59,109 nucleotides of DNA, from positions 1 to 59,109 of the forward strand of contig JAKFER010000027.1 of NCBI GenBank assembly GCA_036675565.1, written 5' to 3'. Every line of letters starts with the position of its first letter. Within the stretch, counting starts at the first letter, position 1. The notes beneath the pieces were generated by a model. It was not told where the DNA came from. It was given only the letters and a program-made list of their open reading frames with translations, and did no database searches. Positions 9,940 through 17,942 of the stretch are shown in pieces. A program made the position numbers and the translations under genes. Source of the DNA: JACCYQ01 sp036675565. GTDB taxonomy: Bacteria; Bacteroidota; Bacteroidia; Chitinophagales; Chitinophagaceae.

Positions 9940-11049
9940 ATGATAAAAAGGATCTTTAGTGTAATGCTCCTGTTGTTATTGGCTTCGACATTCTCCTTTT
10001 CACAGGAAAAGTATCGGAAACCAGCGCTGGAACAAAATGGGTCGTGGTCATTAATAATGATTCCTGATCTGCAGAATTATGCCAAATGGGGCAGGAACCA
10101 GCCACTGATGGACCTGATGATGGCGTGGATCGTTGATAATATCGATACACTGAATATCAAAATGGTTATGGGAATGGGTGACCTTGTACAAAATGATGAA
10201 AAAATAACCAACGATTATGATGGTGATCAGACTACTTACAGCCAGTGGCAGGCTGTTTCAAAAGCATTTGCCAGGCTGGACGGAAAAGTGCCCTATATAG
10301 CTGCAACCGGTAATCACGATTACAGGATTGACCCGAAAGGAAACCGGCAATCGCACTATAGCGATTATTTTACTATTGACAGGAACCATCTAAACCAAAA
10401 ATTACTGGTTCAAAATTCAAGGAATGAACAGGGTGAGCCAACATTGGAAAATGCCGCTTACGAAATAAAGGGATTGAACGGCAAGGATTATTTGTTCCTA
10501 ACGGTGGAATATGCACCGAGGGATACTGTTTTAACCTGGGCTAAAAAAGTTGCGGCACTGGAGCAATATAAAAAACACCGGGTGATTTTGTCGACACACC
10601 AATATCTCAATGCTAAAGATGTTCATACGGGTGGTGAAGTCTCATGGTTATATTGGGAGCCGTATAACATAAATAATCAGATCCAGAAGTCTCCTCGGGT
10701 GATACTTCCTGCTGCCAACAATGGTAAGCAAATATGGGAAAAGCTGGTACAGCCTTCTTCGAATATTGAGATGGTATTATGCGGTCATATTTCAGGAGAA
10801 GGTTACAGGAAGGATAAAAACCGGGCTGGAAAACCAGTACATCAAATTTTGTTTGATGCCCAATCAATGGGCGGTGGCCACCGGGATGGAAATGGTGGTG
10901 ATGGCTGGCTGCGCATACTGGAGTTTTTCCCAGATGGTAAAACGGTGAAAGTAAAAACATTTTCTCCGCTTTTTGGCATTTCTCCTACTTCCCAGCAGTA
11001 TGCATGGAAAACAGACGCCCGAAATGAATTTATTATCGAGTTTGAATAA
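9940..11049 (+). CDS. secreted calcineurin-like metallophosphoesterase
   Basis: This 369-residue protein has a Sec signal peptide (hydrophobic core 5-20). Metal-site motifs are visible in order: IPDLQNY (Asp43), MGDLVQND (Asp81), ATGNHDY, STHQYLN and CGHISGEG. The first motif is D-x-Q instead of the common D-x-H, so one metal ligand differs from the textbook site; related bacterial secreted members often have this. The start lies 10 bp after the preceding phosphoesterase gene, which suggests translational coupling. It probably removes phosphate or splits a phosphodiester in the periplasm or at the surface. The family call is firm; mono- versus diesterase cannot be decided. Confidence 0.87.
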   Translation: MIKRIFSVMLLLLLASTFSFSQEKYRKPALEQNGSWSLIMIPDLQNYAKWGRNQPLMDLMMAWIVDNIDTLNIKMVMGMGDLVQNDEKITNDYDGDQTTYSQWQAVSKAFARLDGKVPYIAATGNHDYRIDPKGNRQSHYSDYFTIDRNHLNQKLLVQNSRNEQGEPTLENAAYEIKGLNGKDYLFLTVEYAPRDTVLTWAKKVAALEQYKKHRVILSTHQYLNAKDVHTGGEVSWLYWEPYNINNQIQKSPRVILPAANNGKQIWEKLVQPSSNIEMVLCGHISGEGYRKDKNRAGKPVHQILFDAQSMGGGHRDGNGGDGWLRILEFFPDGKTVKVKTFSPLFGISPTSQQYAWKTDARNEFIIEFE

Positions 11050-11106
11050 ATGAATGTCCAAACAATATTTATAGTAACAGCACCCATAGATTAAATACGA
11101 TTCCTG

Positions 11107-12390
11107 ATGCAACCAAACCATGATTCCATATTAAATCGATTAGGTATCCCAAGTCAACTGGCATGGGGCTATCTCGGCATTCTCATTTTTATGATGGGTG
11201 ATGGTATGGAAGTTGGCTGGTTAAGTCCATACCTGATTGAAAGGGGAATGAGTGTTCAGCAAACTGCTTCATTATTTACAGTCTATGGAATTACGATTGC
11301 CATTTCCTCCTGGTTCTCTGGTGTACTGGCTGAAACCTGGGGTCCTAAAAAAACCATGTTTATTGGATTGCTACTTTACCTGGTAGGTACGACCGGCTTT
11401 ATCGGGTTAGGAATTGAAACCCTTGATTTTCCGGTGATGTTGGGAACTTACGCGTTACGCGGATTCGGTTATCCCTTATTCGCATATTCATTCCTGGTAT
11501 GGATTTCTTATGTAACTCCTAAGGACAGATTAGGGCGTGCAGTAGGTTGGTTCTGGTTTGTATTTACTGGTGGATTAAATGTACTCGGTGCATTTTATTC
11601 CAGTTGGGCAATTCGGGAACTGGGTCATATAAATGCATTATGGAGTTCCATATTTTGGGTGCTGCTAGGCGCCCTTTTAGCCTTGCTTTTTAACAGGACA
11701 AAATTTCATTTTAATAAAAAGAAAAATAAAAGCCAGTTAAAGGAACTGCTTAAAGGGTTAACTATTTTAAAAGAAGAACCTAAAGTTTTATTAGGCGGCA
11801 TTGTACGTGTAATTAATACCACGGCACAATTTGCTTTTCCTGTTTTTCTGCCAACCTATATGCTGGCGCATGGTTTTTCAACAACGCAGTGGTTATATAT
11901 ATGGGGAACCATTTTTACCAGTAACATTATTTTCAACCTGGTATTTGGATTTGTAGGCGACCGGCTGGGTTGGCGACAAACGGTTCAATGGTTTGGAGGC
12001 GTTGGTTGCGCAGTTACTACTTTATTATTGTTTTATGTACCCCAATTTGCTGAAGGAAATTATTGGCTTGTCATGTCAGCCGGTATCTTATGGGGTGCCT
12101 GTCTTGCTGGTTATGTTCCTCTTTCAGCATTGATGCCTTCCCTTGTAAAGAAAGATAAAGGAGCAGCCATGGCTATTTTAAACCTTGGAGCCGGGCTGGC
12201 GGTCTTCGTCGGTCCTGCCATTGTTGGATTATTTATTGGAATCGCAGGTGCGGAAGGGGTTATCTGGATATTAGCGGGTTTATATTTATTGAGTGCCATA
12301 CTGACCCGGTTTATCACATTACCTCAATCGGAAAACCAGGGATTACCAGCCAGAGAAAAGTTAATCGTTTCAATGGAAAATCAATTGTAG
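11107..12390 (+). CDS. MFS transporter resembling the polyol permease (RbtT/DalT/CsbX) family
   Basis: This 427-residue inner-membrane protein has about 12 helices. The N-terminal stretch WGYLGILIFMMGDGMEVGWL and the later FAYSFLVWISYVTP and GWFWFVFTGGLN match the general look of the polyol permease group, which includes ribitol and D-arabinitol transporters. It is followed by a hydroxyacid dehydrogenase and two FGGY kinases, the usual company of pentitol or ketose catabolism. I infer that it imports the polyol or sugar set free by the exported phosphatases. Subfamily assignment rests on remembered motifs and needs a profile search. Confidence 0.75.
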   Translation: MQPNHDSILNRLGIPSQLAWGYLGILIFMMGDGMEVGWLSPYLIERGMSVQQTASLFTVYGITIAISSWFSGVLAETWGPKKTMFIGLLLYLVGTTGFIGLGIETLDFPVMLGTYALRGFGYPLFAYSFLVWISYVTPKDRLGRAVGWFWFVFTGGLNVLGAFYSSWAIRELGHINALWSSIFWVLLGALLALLFNRTKFHFNKKKNKSQLKELLKGLTILKEEPKVLLGGIVRVINTTAQFAFPVFLPTYMLAHGFSTTQWLYIWGTIFTSNIIFNLVFGFVGDRLGWRQTVQWFGGVGCAVTTLLLFYVPQFAEGNYWLVMSAGILWGACLAGYVPLSALMPSLVKKDKGAAMAILNLGAGLAVFVGPAIVGLFIGIAGAEGVIWILAGLYLLSAILTRFITLPQSENQGLPAREKLIVSMENQL

Positions 12391-12424
12391 AAAAAAACCG
12401 AATTCTTAATATTTAATAAATGAT

Positions 12425-13435
12425 ATGAAAATTTTAATTACGGCACCTTACCATGAAAATGGATTGCATGAACTCAAACAACATTTTGGAGACATAATAT
12501 ATAAGCCTTGGAAATCAAATGGAAGGGCATATAATGAAGCGGAATTACTTGCATTGTTATATGAAACTGAAGCTGAGGCACTGATTACGGAACACGACCA
12601 CGTTACCGAATCGGTTGTTAATGCCAATGCACACCTGCAATTTATTGGCGTATGCCGTGGTACACCTTCCAATGTAGCTTTAAACGCCGCAACCCGTCAT
12701 GGCATTCCTGTTTTTTATACACCCGCACGCAATGCCCAGGCTGTTGCAGAAATGTTTATTTCAAATGTCATTGTTTTTATGCGTCATACAATTCAGGCAC
12801 GGGCATGGCTGCTTGAAAAAAAATGGGAAGAAGATGCACATGCCAGTTACCTTGCCTTTAAAGGAAATGAATTGGCAGGTAAAACAGTTGGCATGATCGG
12901 ATTTGGAGCTATTGGTCAATTGATAGCCAGGATGATTGAAAACTATCCCTGTAACATACAATACTATGATCCTTACATTAATAAATCCGCATTCCCGGCT
13001 TATAAACAAACTACCCTTGAAGATGTTTTCAGCACCAGCGATATTGTCTCTGTTCATTTGCCTGTAACTGATGATACCACCGGCATGATAGATAGAACAT
13101 TCTTAAATCTGATGAAACCCGAATCTATTTTTATCAATACTGCCAGGGCAGTTGTTGTGAACCGGACTGATTTATATAATACTTTAAAAAACAACAAAAT
13201 CAGGGGCGCTATTCTTGATGTATTTGACCAGGAGCCACCGGATGAACTGGATTACAAGATCATTGATTTACCCAACGTATTGGCAACACCCCATATTGCA
13301 GGTGCAACTTTTGAAGTAGAGGATCACCATGTAAAAATTCTCAATGAAGTTTTAATCGGGTGGTTTATTAAGGATAAACGAACGGTTGAAAAATTAGCCA
13401 ATAAAGAAGTTATTTCTGTGCACATACAACGATAA
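12425..13435 (+). CDS. D-isomer-specific 2-hydroxyacid dehydrogenase
   Basis: This 336-residue protein has the NAD-binding motif GFGAIG at 159-164 and an acidic residue after the second strand (YYDPY, Asp182), which favours NAD over NADP. The catalytic triad of the family is present: Arg241 in NTARAVVVN, Glu270 in DQEPP and His290 in ATPHIAGAT. Enzymes of this group interconvert 2-keto acids and D-2-hydroxyacids, including sugar-acid phosphates. Here it sits between a polyol-type permease and a pair of FGGY kinases, so it probably handles a sugar-derived acid in the same pathway. The substrate is not visible from sequence. Confidence 0.9.
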   Translation: MKILITAPYHENGLHELKQHFGDIIYKPWKSNGRAYNEAELLALLYETEAEALITEHDHVTESVVNANAHLQFIGVCRGTPSNVALNAATRHGIPVFYTPARNAQAVAEMFISNVIVFMRHTIQARAWLLEKKWEEDAHASYLAFKGNELAGKTVGMIGFGAIGQLIARMIENYPCNIQYYDPYINKSAFPAYKQTTLEDVFSTSDIVSVHLPVTDDTTGMIDRTFLNLMKPESIFINTARAVVVNRTDLYNTLKNNKIRGAILDVFDQEPPDELDYKIIDLPNVLATPHIAGATFEVEDHHVKILNEVLIGWFIKDKRTVEKLANKEVISVHIQR

Positions 13436-13444
13436 AAAATAACG

Positions 13445-14893
13445 ATGCAAAAAAAAGATGCTTATTTGGTATTGGATATAGGTACAGGAAACGTCAGGGT
13501 AGTAGTGGTAAATCCACATGGTGACATTTTGGGTGTAGCTACAGGCGATATAGTTTATCACCGTGATGACCTCTATCCTGACTCCATTTACTTTGATCCG
13601 GAACAGCTATGGCTGCAATTAACACAGCTTGGGAAAAGGGCTTTAGAACAAGCCGGAACTGTTTTGATAAAAGCTGTTACGACGACAAGCCAGCGGGAAG
13701 GAATTGTTTTGATCAGTAAGAACGAAAAATCCCTGATCGGATTACCCAATATTGATCACCGGGGCAGGGAATGGGAACACACTATTACTGATAAAAATCG
13801 CGTATATAAACTCACCGGTCGTTATCCCACCTCATTATTTTCCGCTTTCAAATTAACGGGCATACGTGAACGAAGATCAGATATATGGGATGAGTTTTCT
13901 TTTTTTCTTAGCATTAGCGATTGGGCTGAGTATATATTTACAGGCATACCTAAATATGAACATTCCCAGGCTTCAGAAACCTTGCTGTATGACGTCGCCA
14001 AAAAAGAGTGGAGCCGGGAACTGCAAAATTTGTTCGGATTGGAAGAAAATTACTTTCCACCGCTTGCCGATGCAGCTACCATCAGTGGCATGGTAAAAAA
14101 AGAGGTTGCCCATGAATGGGGCATTGCTGAAACTGCGGTGGTTGTGACTGGTGGAGGTGATACACAACTGGCAATTAAAAGTACCCAGCCTTCCATGGAT
14201 GATGTCGTAATTGTTTCTGGAACTACAACGCCAATTGTAAAACTGGTGGATACTTATATTACAGATCCCGGAGAAAGAACATGGACCAGCAGGGATATTG
14301 AAAATGGTCGATTTGTTTTTGAAGCCAATGCAGGTGTGACCGGTCTTAACTATCAGCGATTGAAAGAAGTTTTTTACCCGAATGAAGATTATCAGACCAT
14401 TGAAAATGAGTTGAAAGAAAATAAGCAAAGTGTTTGTATGGCATCCCTGGGTTCATTGATTGCTTCGGAAAGACAAAGTATAAATACAGGTGGCTTTATT
14501 TTTCCGGTGCCTGTTTCGCATGAACTTACCCGTAGTTGCTTTGTTCGCGCCACATTACTGGATATAGCATTTTCCATTGCCGAAAATTATAAACTGCTCA
14601 GTGAAATTGCAGGGCACCAGGCTGATTATGTATGGGCTTGCGGAGGCGGACTAAAAAGCAAATTCCTCAGGCAACTGATTGCCAGTGTAATTCATAAAAA
14701 AGTGCAGGTGCGCCATGGCTTTCAGCAATCTTCTGCCGTGGGTGGCGCACTAATTTGTAATGATGCATTGAATATTGACAACCAATTAGCCAATATTGAA
14801 GTAGAAGTCGCCCATCCGGCAGAACAGGATATGTACACCGCATTGTATAAAGAATGGAAGAAGACAAGAAATTTTTTTAGCCAGACCAGATGA
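13445..14893 (+). CDS. FGGY-family carbohydrate kinase (LsrK-like)
   Basis: This 482-residue protein has the FGGY N-terminal phosphate-binding start LVLDIGTGNVRVVVV and a C-terminal ATPase half with VTGGGDTQ, IVSGTTTP and ACGGGLKSKFLRQL. The motif TSQREGIVL resembles the corresponding part of LsrK, the autoinducer-2 kinase, more than xylulokinase. FGGY kinases phosphorylate ketoses, polyols or related compounds in the cytosol. It begins 9 bp after the dehydrogenase gene and is followed 9 bp later by a second FGGY kinase of exactly the same length but low similarity. The LsrK resemblance is an impression from motifs; a pentulose or tetrulose is equally possible. Confidence 0.87.
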   Translation: MQKKDAYLVLDIGTGNVRVVVVNPHGDILGVATGDIVYHRDDLYPDSIYFDPEQLWLQLTQLGKRALEQAGTVLIKAVTTTSQREGIVLISKNEKSLIGLPNIDHRGREWEHTITDKNRVYKLTGRYPTSLFSAFKLTGIRERRSDIWDEFSFFLSISDWAEYIFTGIPKYEHSQASETLLYDVAKKEWSRELQNLFGLEENYFPPLADAATISGMVKKEVAHEWGIAETAVVVTGGGDTQLAIKSTQPSMDDVVIVSGTTTPIVKLVDTYITDPGERTWTSRDIENGRFVFEANAGVTGLNYQRLKEVFYPNEDYQTIENELKENKQSVCMASLGSLIASERQSINTGGFIFPVPVSHELTRSCFVRATLLDIAFSIAENYKLLSEIAGHQADYVWACGGGLKSKFLRQLIASVIHKKVQVRHGFQQSSAVGGALICNDALNIDNQLANIEVEVAHPAEQDMYTALYKEWKKTRNFFSQTR

Positions 14894-14902
14894 TTTATTA
14901 AA

Positions 14903-16351
14903 ATGAACATTGCTTATTTTATCGGGATAGATATCGGCACACAAGGTGCCCGCGTTGTTATGCTTGACAACACAGGAAACCAGCTTTGTAATAAAGAAGA
15001 AGTATTTACATGGAACGATCATTCACGGGAAGAGCAATCTCCGGTGGAATGGTGGTCTTCTTGTTTGAACTCGCTAAAATTATTATGTAGTGAAATGACA
15101 ACTGTTGCTGATCTTTCCAAAGTAAAAGCGATCGCAGTTACTTCTACATCCGGTACCATCATCCCAATCGATAAAAATAATTTTCCTCTACATAACGCAA
15201 TCATGTATAGCGATCCCCGTTCTGTAAATGAAGCGGTTTTGTGTAAAAATGCTGCCATCTCTGCTGCTTCAAAAGGATATGCTGCTTTTAATACTTCAAG
15301 TGGTTTATCCAAAATGGTTTGGTTTATAAATAACCACCCGGATAAAATAGAGGTATTATATAAATTCATACATGCCGCAGATTTTATTGCTGGCAAACTC
15401 TGTGGTAATTACCATACAACAGACTATACCAATGCGCTAAAATCAGGATACGATCTCCATGCATTTCAGTGGCCGGAATATATCACTCATGTATTATCAA
15501 TAAAAAATGAATGGTTACAGCAAGTGGTCAGACCTGGTACACCCATTGGAAATTTGAATGATGATCTTGTTAAGGAACTGGGTCTGAGTTCAAACGTTGT
15601 AATTACTGCAGGGATGACGGATGGTTGTGCATCTCAGATTGCATCGGGTGCTGTTAATATCGGTGATTGGAATACCACTATTGGAACAACTCTGGTTTTG
15701 AAAGGAGTAACCAGAAAAGAAATTGAAGATCCTTCAGGAGCAGTTTATTGCCATCGCCATCCGGATGGTTACTGGATGCCTGGTGGTGCCAGTAATATCG
15801 GTGCTGACTGGATCAGCAGGTTATTTGGTGAGTCAGATATTGATCAATTAACGGCCTCTGTAAAAAAATATATTCCTTCTGAATTTTTCGCATGGCCACT
15901 GCTGCAAAAAGGCGAACGGTTCCCATTTGTCGCTCCACAGGCGGTAGGATTTTTCCCGGTTGATCTTAATTCTGAACAATTATTTACGGCCTGTCTGGAA
16001 GGCGTGGCCTACATTGAAAGATATGCTTACGAGAGGGTAAAAAATTTGTCAGGTGAAGAAATTAACCAGGTTTTTACCGCTGGTGGTGCCAGCAAAAATG
16101 ATATTTGGTTAAAGATTCGCAGTACCGTACTCAACCTTCCATTGATCAAAATGAAGAATGTGACCGGAGCGGCAGGTGCTGCTATTTTGGCCGCCTCCCA
16201 AACCTATTTTACATCTCTTACAGAGGCTGCCAGATTAATGACGCAGGTAGAAAAAATGATTATACCTGATCAGTCGTTAGTAACCACCTATGAAGAAAAC
16301 TATCAACGCTTTATTTTTTTATTAAAAGAAAAGGGATACATACCGCAATAA
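14903..16351 (+). CDS. FGGY-family carbohydrate kinase (ribulokinase/xylulokinase-like)
   Basis: This is a second 482-residue FGGY kinase. It opens with FIGIDIGTQGARVVML, has TAGMTDGCASQIASGA and TTIGTTLVLKG in the middle, and TAGGASKNDIWLKI near the C terminus. The GTTLVLKG segment resembles D-ribulose kinase-type members. It lies between the first FGGY kinase and a histidine phosphatase, whose start overlaps the same junction (TAATATG). Two kinases in tandem suggest either two substrates released from one compound or two successive steps. Function as a sugar kinase is firm; the sugar is inferred to be a ketopentose or similar. Confidence 0.88.
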   Translation: MNIAYFIGIDIGTQGARVVMLDNTGNQLCNKEEVFTWNDHSREEQSPVEWWSSCLNSLKLLCSEMTTVADLSKVKAIAVTSTSGTIIPIDKNNFPLHNAIMYSDPRSVNEAVLCKNAAISAASKGYAAFNTSSGLSKMVWFINNHPDKIEVLYKFIHAADFIAGKLCGNYHTTDYTNALKSGYDLHAFQWPEYITHVLSIKNEWLQQVVRPGTPIGNLNDDLVKELGLSSNVVITAGMTDGCASQIASGAVNIGDWNTTIGTTLVLKGVTRKEIEDPSGAVYCHRHPDGYWMPGGASNIGADWISRLFGESDIDQLTASVKKYIPSEFFAWPLLQKGERFPFVAPQAVGFFPVDLNSEQLFTACLEGVAYIERYAYERVKNLSGEEINQVFTAGGASKNDIWLKIRSTVLNLPLIKMKNVTGAAGAAILAASQTYFTSLTEAARLMTQVEKMIIPDQSLVTTYEENYQRFIFLLKEKGYIPQ

Positions 16352-16352
16352 T

Positions 16353-16949
16353 ATGCTTACCGTATTTTTATTAAGGCACGGCGAAACGGCCTGGAACGCA
16401 GATAACAACCGCTATTGCGGCCGCACAGATATTCCACTGACTGAAAAAGGAATCAAACAGGCAGAAGCCGTGGCGATTCAAATGAAAGGCGTGCAGCTGG
16501 ATGGCGTTTATTCGTCTCCGTTACAAAGGGCCGCAACAACCGCCCGGATCGTAACCGGCATCAATCCTGTAACGGATGATCGTTTAATTGAAGCTGACTT
16601 CGGTGTTTGGGAAAATAAAACTAAAGAAGAATTCATTGCAGAAAACGAACGGTTGTGGAACCTTTGGATGGCAGATCCCACAACAGCAAAAGCTGGAGGA
16701 ACGGGAGAAACAGGCATGGATGTCGTGCGCAGAGTGGATGATTTTTTTAAACAATTATTGACTGAAAAAAAATCAGGAACATACCTGGTAGTTGCGCACA
16801 ACGGTGTAAACCGTTTATACATGTCCTATAAACTGGGGATGCCTTTAAAAAATTACCGGCAATTGCTGCAATTGAATTCTGCCATTACACAATTTACATT
16901 GGCAGAAGATGGTGTGTTTACATTGCAAATGCTGAATGGCAAACTATAA
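16353..16949 (+). CDS. histidine phosphatase family protein (phosphoglycerate mutase-like)
   Basis: This 198-residue cytosolic protein has the RHG motif at 8-10 (His9 is the phospho-acceptor), Arg59 in SSPLQRA, the acid catalyst region EADFGVWE (Glu80) and the second histidine His149 in VVAHNG. These are the complete catalytic residues of the family. Small members of this size are mostly phosphatases of sugar phosphates rather than true mutases. The start codon lies one base after the stop of the kinase gene, so the two are translationally coupled. A role in dephosphorylating a pathway intermediate or preventing sugar-phosphate stress is likely but inferred. Confidence 0.9.
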   Translation: MLTVFLLRHGETAWNADNNRYCGRTDIPLTEKGIKQAEAVAIQMKGVQLDGVYSSPLQRAATTARIVTGINPVTDDRLIEADFGVWENKTKEEFIAENERLWNLWMADPTTAKAGGTGETGMDVVRRVDDFFKQLLTEKKSGTYLVVAHNGVNRLYMSYKLGMPLKNYRQLLQLNSAITQFTLAEDGVFTLQMLNGKL

Positions 16950-16958
16950 ATTAGAAAT

Positions 16959-17894
16959 ATGAACAACTCAGTATACATATACGTATTATTTATCAGTTTT
17001 CTTTTTTGCAGCTGCGCATCTTCACAGCCGTTGAATACTTTAAATATTAAAAATGAAAAAGAACTTCAGGAATTTTTCAGGTATACGGCAGATGCAATAC
17101 CACTGGTAAGCGGTCACCGCGGAGCCAGTATGAAAGGATACCCTGAAAATGCTATTGAAACTTTCGAATATATCTTAAAACATACTCCTGCTTTTTTTGA
17201 AATCGATCCCAGGTTGACAAAGGATAGTGTGATTGTTTTGCATCATGACGTTACACTGGACAGAACAACAACCGGCACGGGAAAATTAAGCGATTATACC
17301 TGGGATGAAGTAAAGCATTTGAAGTTAAAAGACATTGAAGGAAATATAACTCCTTTTCATATACCTACATTACAGCAAGCTATTGAATGGGCCCGGGGCA
17401 AAACCATACTGAATCTTGATAAAAAAGATGTACCGTTAGAAATGACAGCTTCCATCATAAAAAAGATGAATGCGGGTGCTTTTGTAATGGTAACCGTACA
17501 CAATGCGGAACAAGCAAAATTTTATTATGATGATGATAGCCTGCGGATGATGTCAGCATTTGTCAAAACTGAAAAAGCATTCAATGAATATCAATCCGCT
17601 GGCATACCATGGTCTAATATGATAGCTTATATAGGTTCTGAAAACAAACCTTCTAACAAGGAGATGTATGATATGTTACATGAAAAAGGCGTGATGTGTA
17701 TGATCTCTGCAGCACCGGTATTTGATAAAATCTCCTCCCCGGAACAGAGATTGAACAAGTATAAAGAAACATTTAGGATGGGTGCCGACATTTTAGAATC
17801 TGATTTGCCTGTCGATGTTGCCCGCGCTATTGAAGATTTAATTCAGACCCAAAGCTCAAAGAAAAAATATTTTTCCTCCCGGAAGCTTAAGTAA
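16959..17894 (+). CDS. glycerophosphodiester phosphodiesterase, lipoprotein
   Basis: This 311-residue protein has a lipoprotein-type N terminus (LFCSC, Cys17 or Cys19). The GDPD catalytic signature is intact: HRGA at 53-56, PENA with Glu63, FEIDPRLTKD with Glu81 and Asp83, and VLHHD with His95/His96. The enzymes split glycerophosphodiesters, and some extracellular members attack poly-glycerol-phosphate teichoic acid. As a predicted surface or periplasmic lipoprotein in a SusCD operon it is the best candidate for the first cut of a phosphodiester substrate, followed by the PafA-type phosphatase encoded next. Substrate range is inferred from context only. Confidence 0.92.
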   Translation: MNNSVYIYVLFISFLFCSCASSQPLNTLNIKNEKELQEFFRYTADAIPLVSGHRGASMKGYPENAIETFEYILKHTPAFFEIDPRLTKDSVIVLHHDVTLDRTTTGTGKLSDYTWDEVKHLKLKDIEGNITPFHIPTLQQAIEWARGKTILNLDKKDVPLEMTASIIKKMNAGAFVMVTVHNAEQAKFYYDDDSLRMMSAFVKTEKAFNEYQSAGIPWSNMIAYIGSENKPSNKEMYDMLHEKGVMCMISAAPVFDKISSPEQRLNKYKETFRMGADILESDLPVDVARAIEDLIQTQSSKKKYFSSRKLK

Positions 17895-17942
17895 TATCCA
17901 GTTAATGGATGAATCATTTTTAACAAAATTTAATTTCTAATT

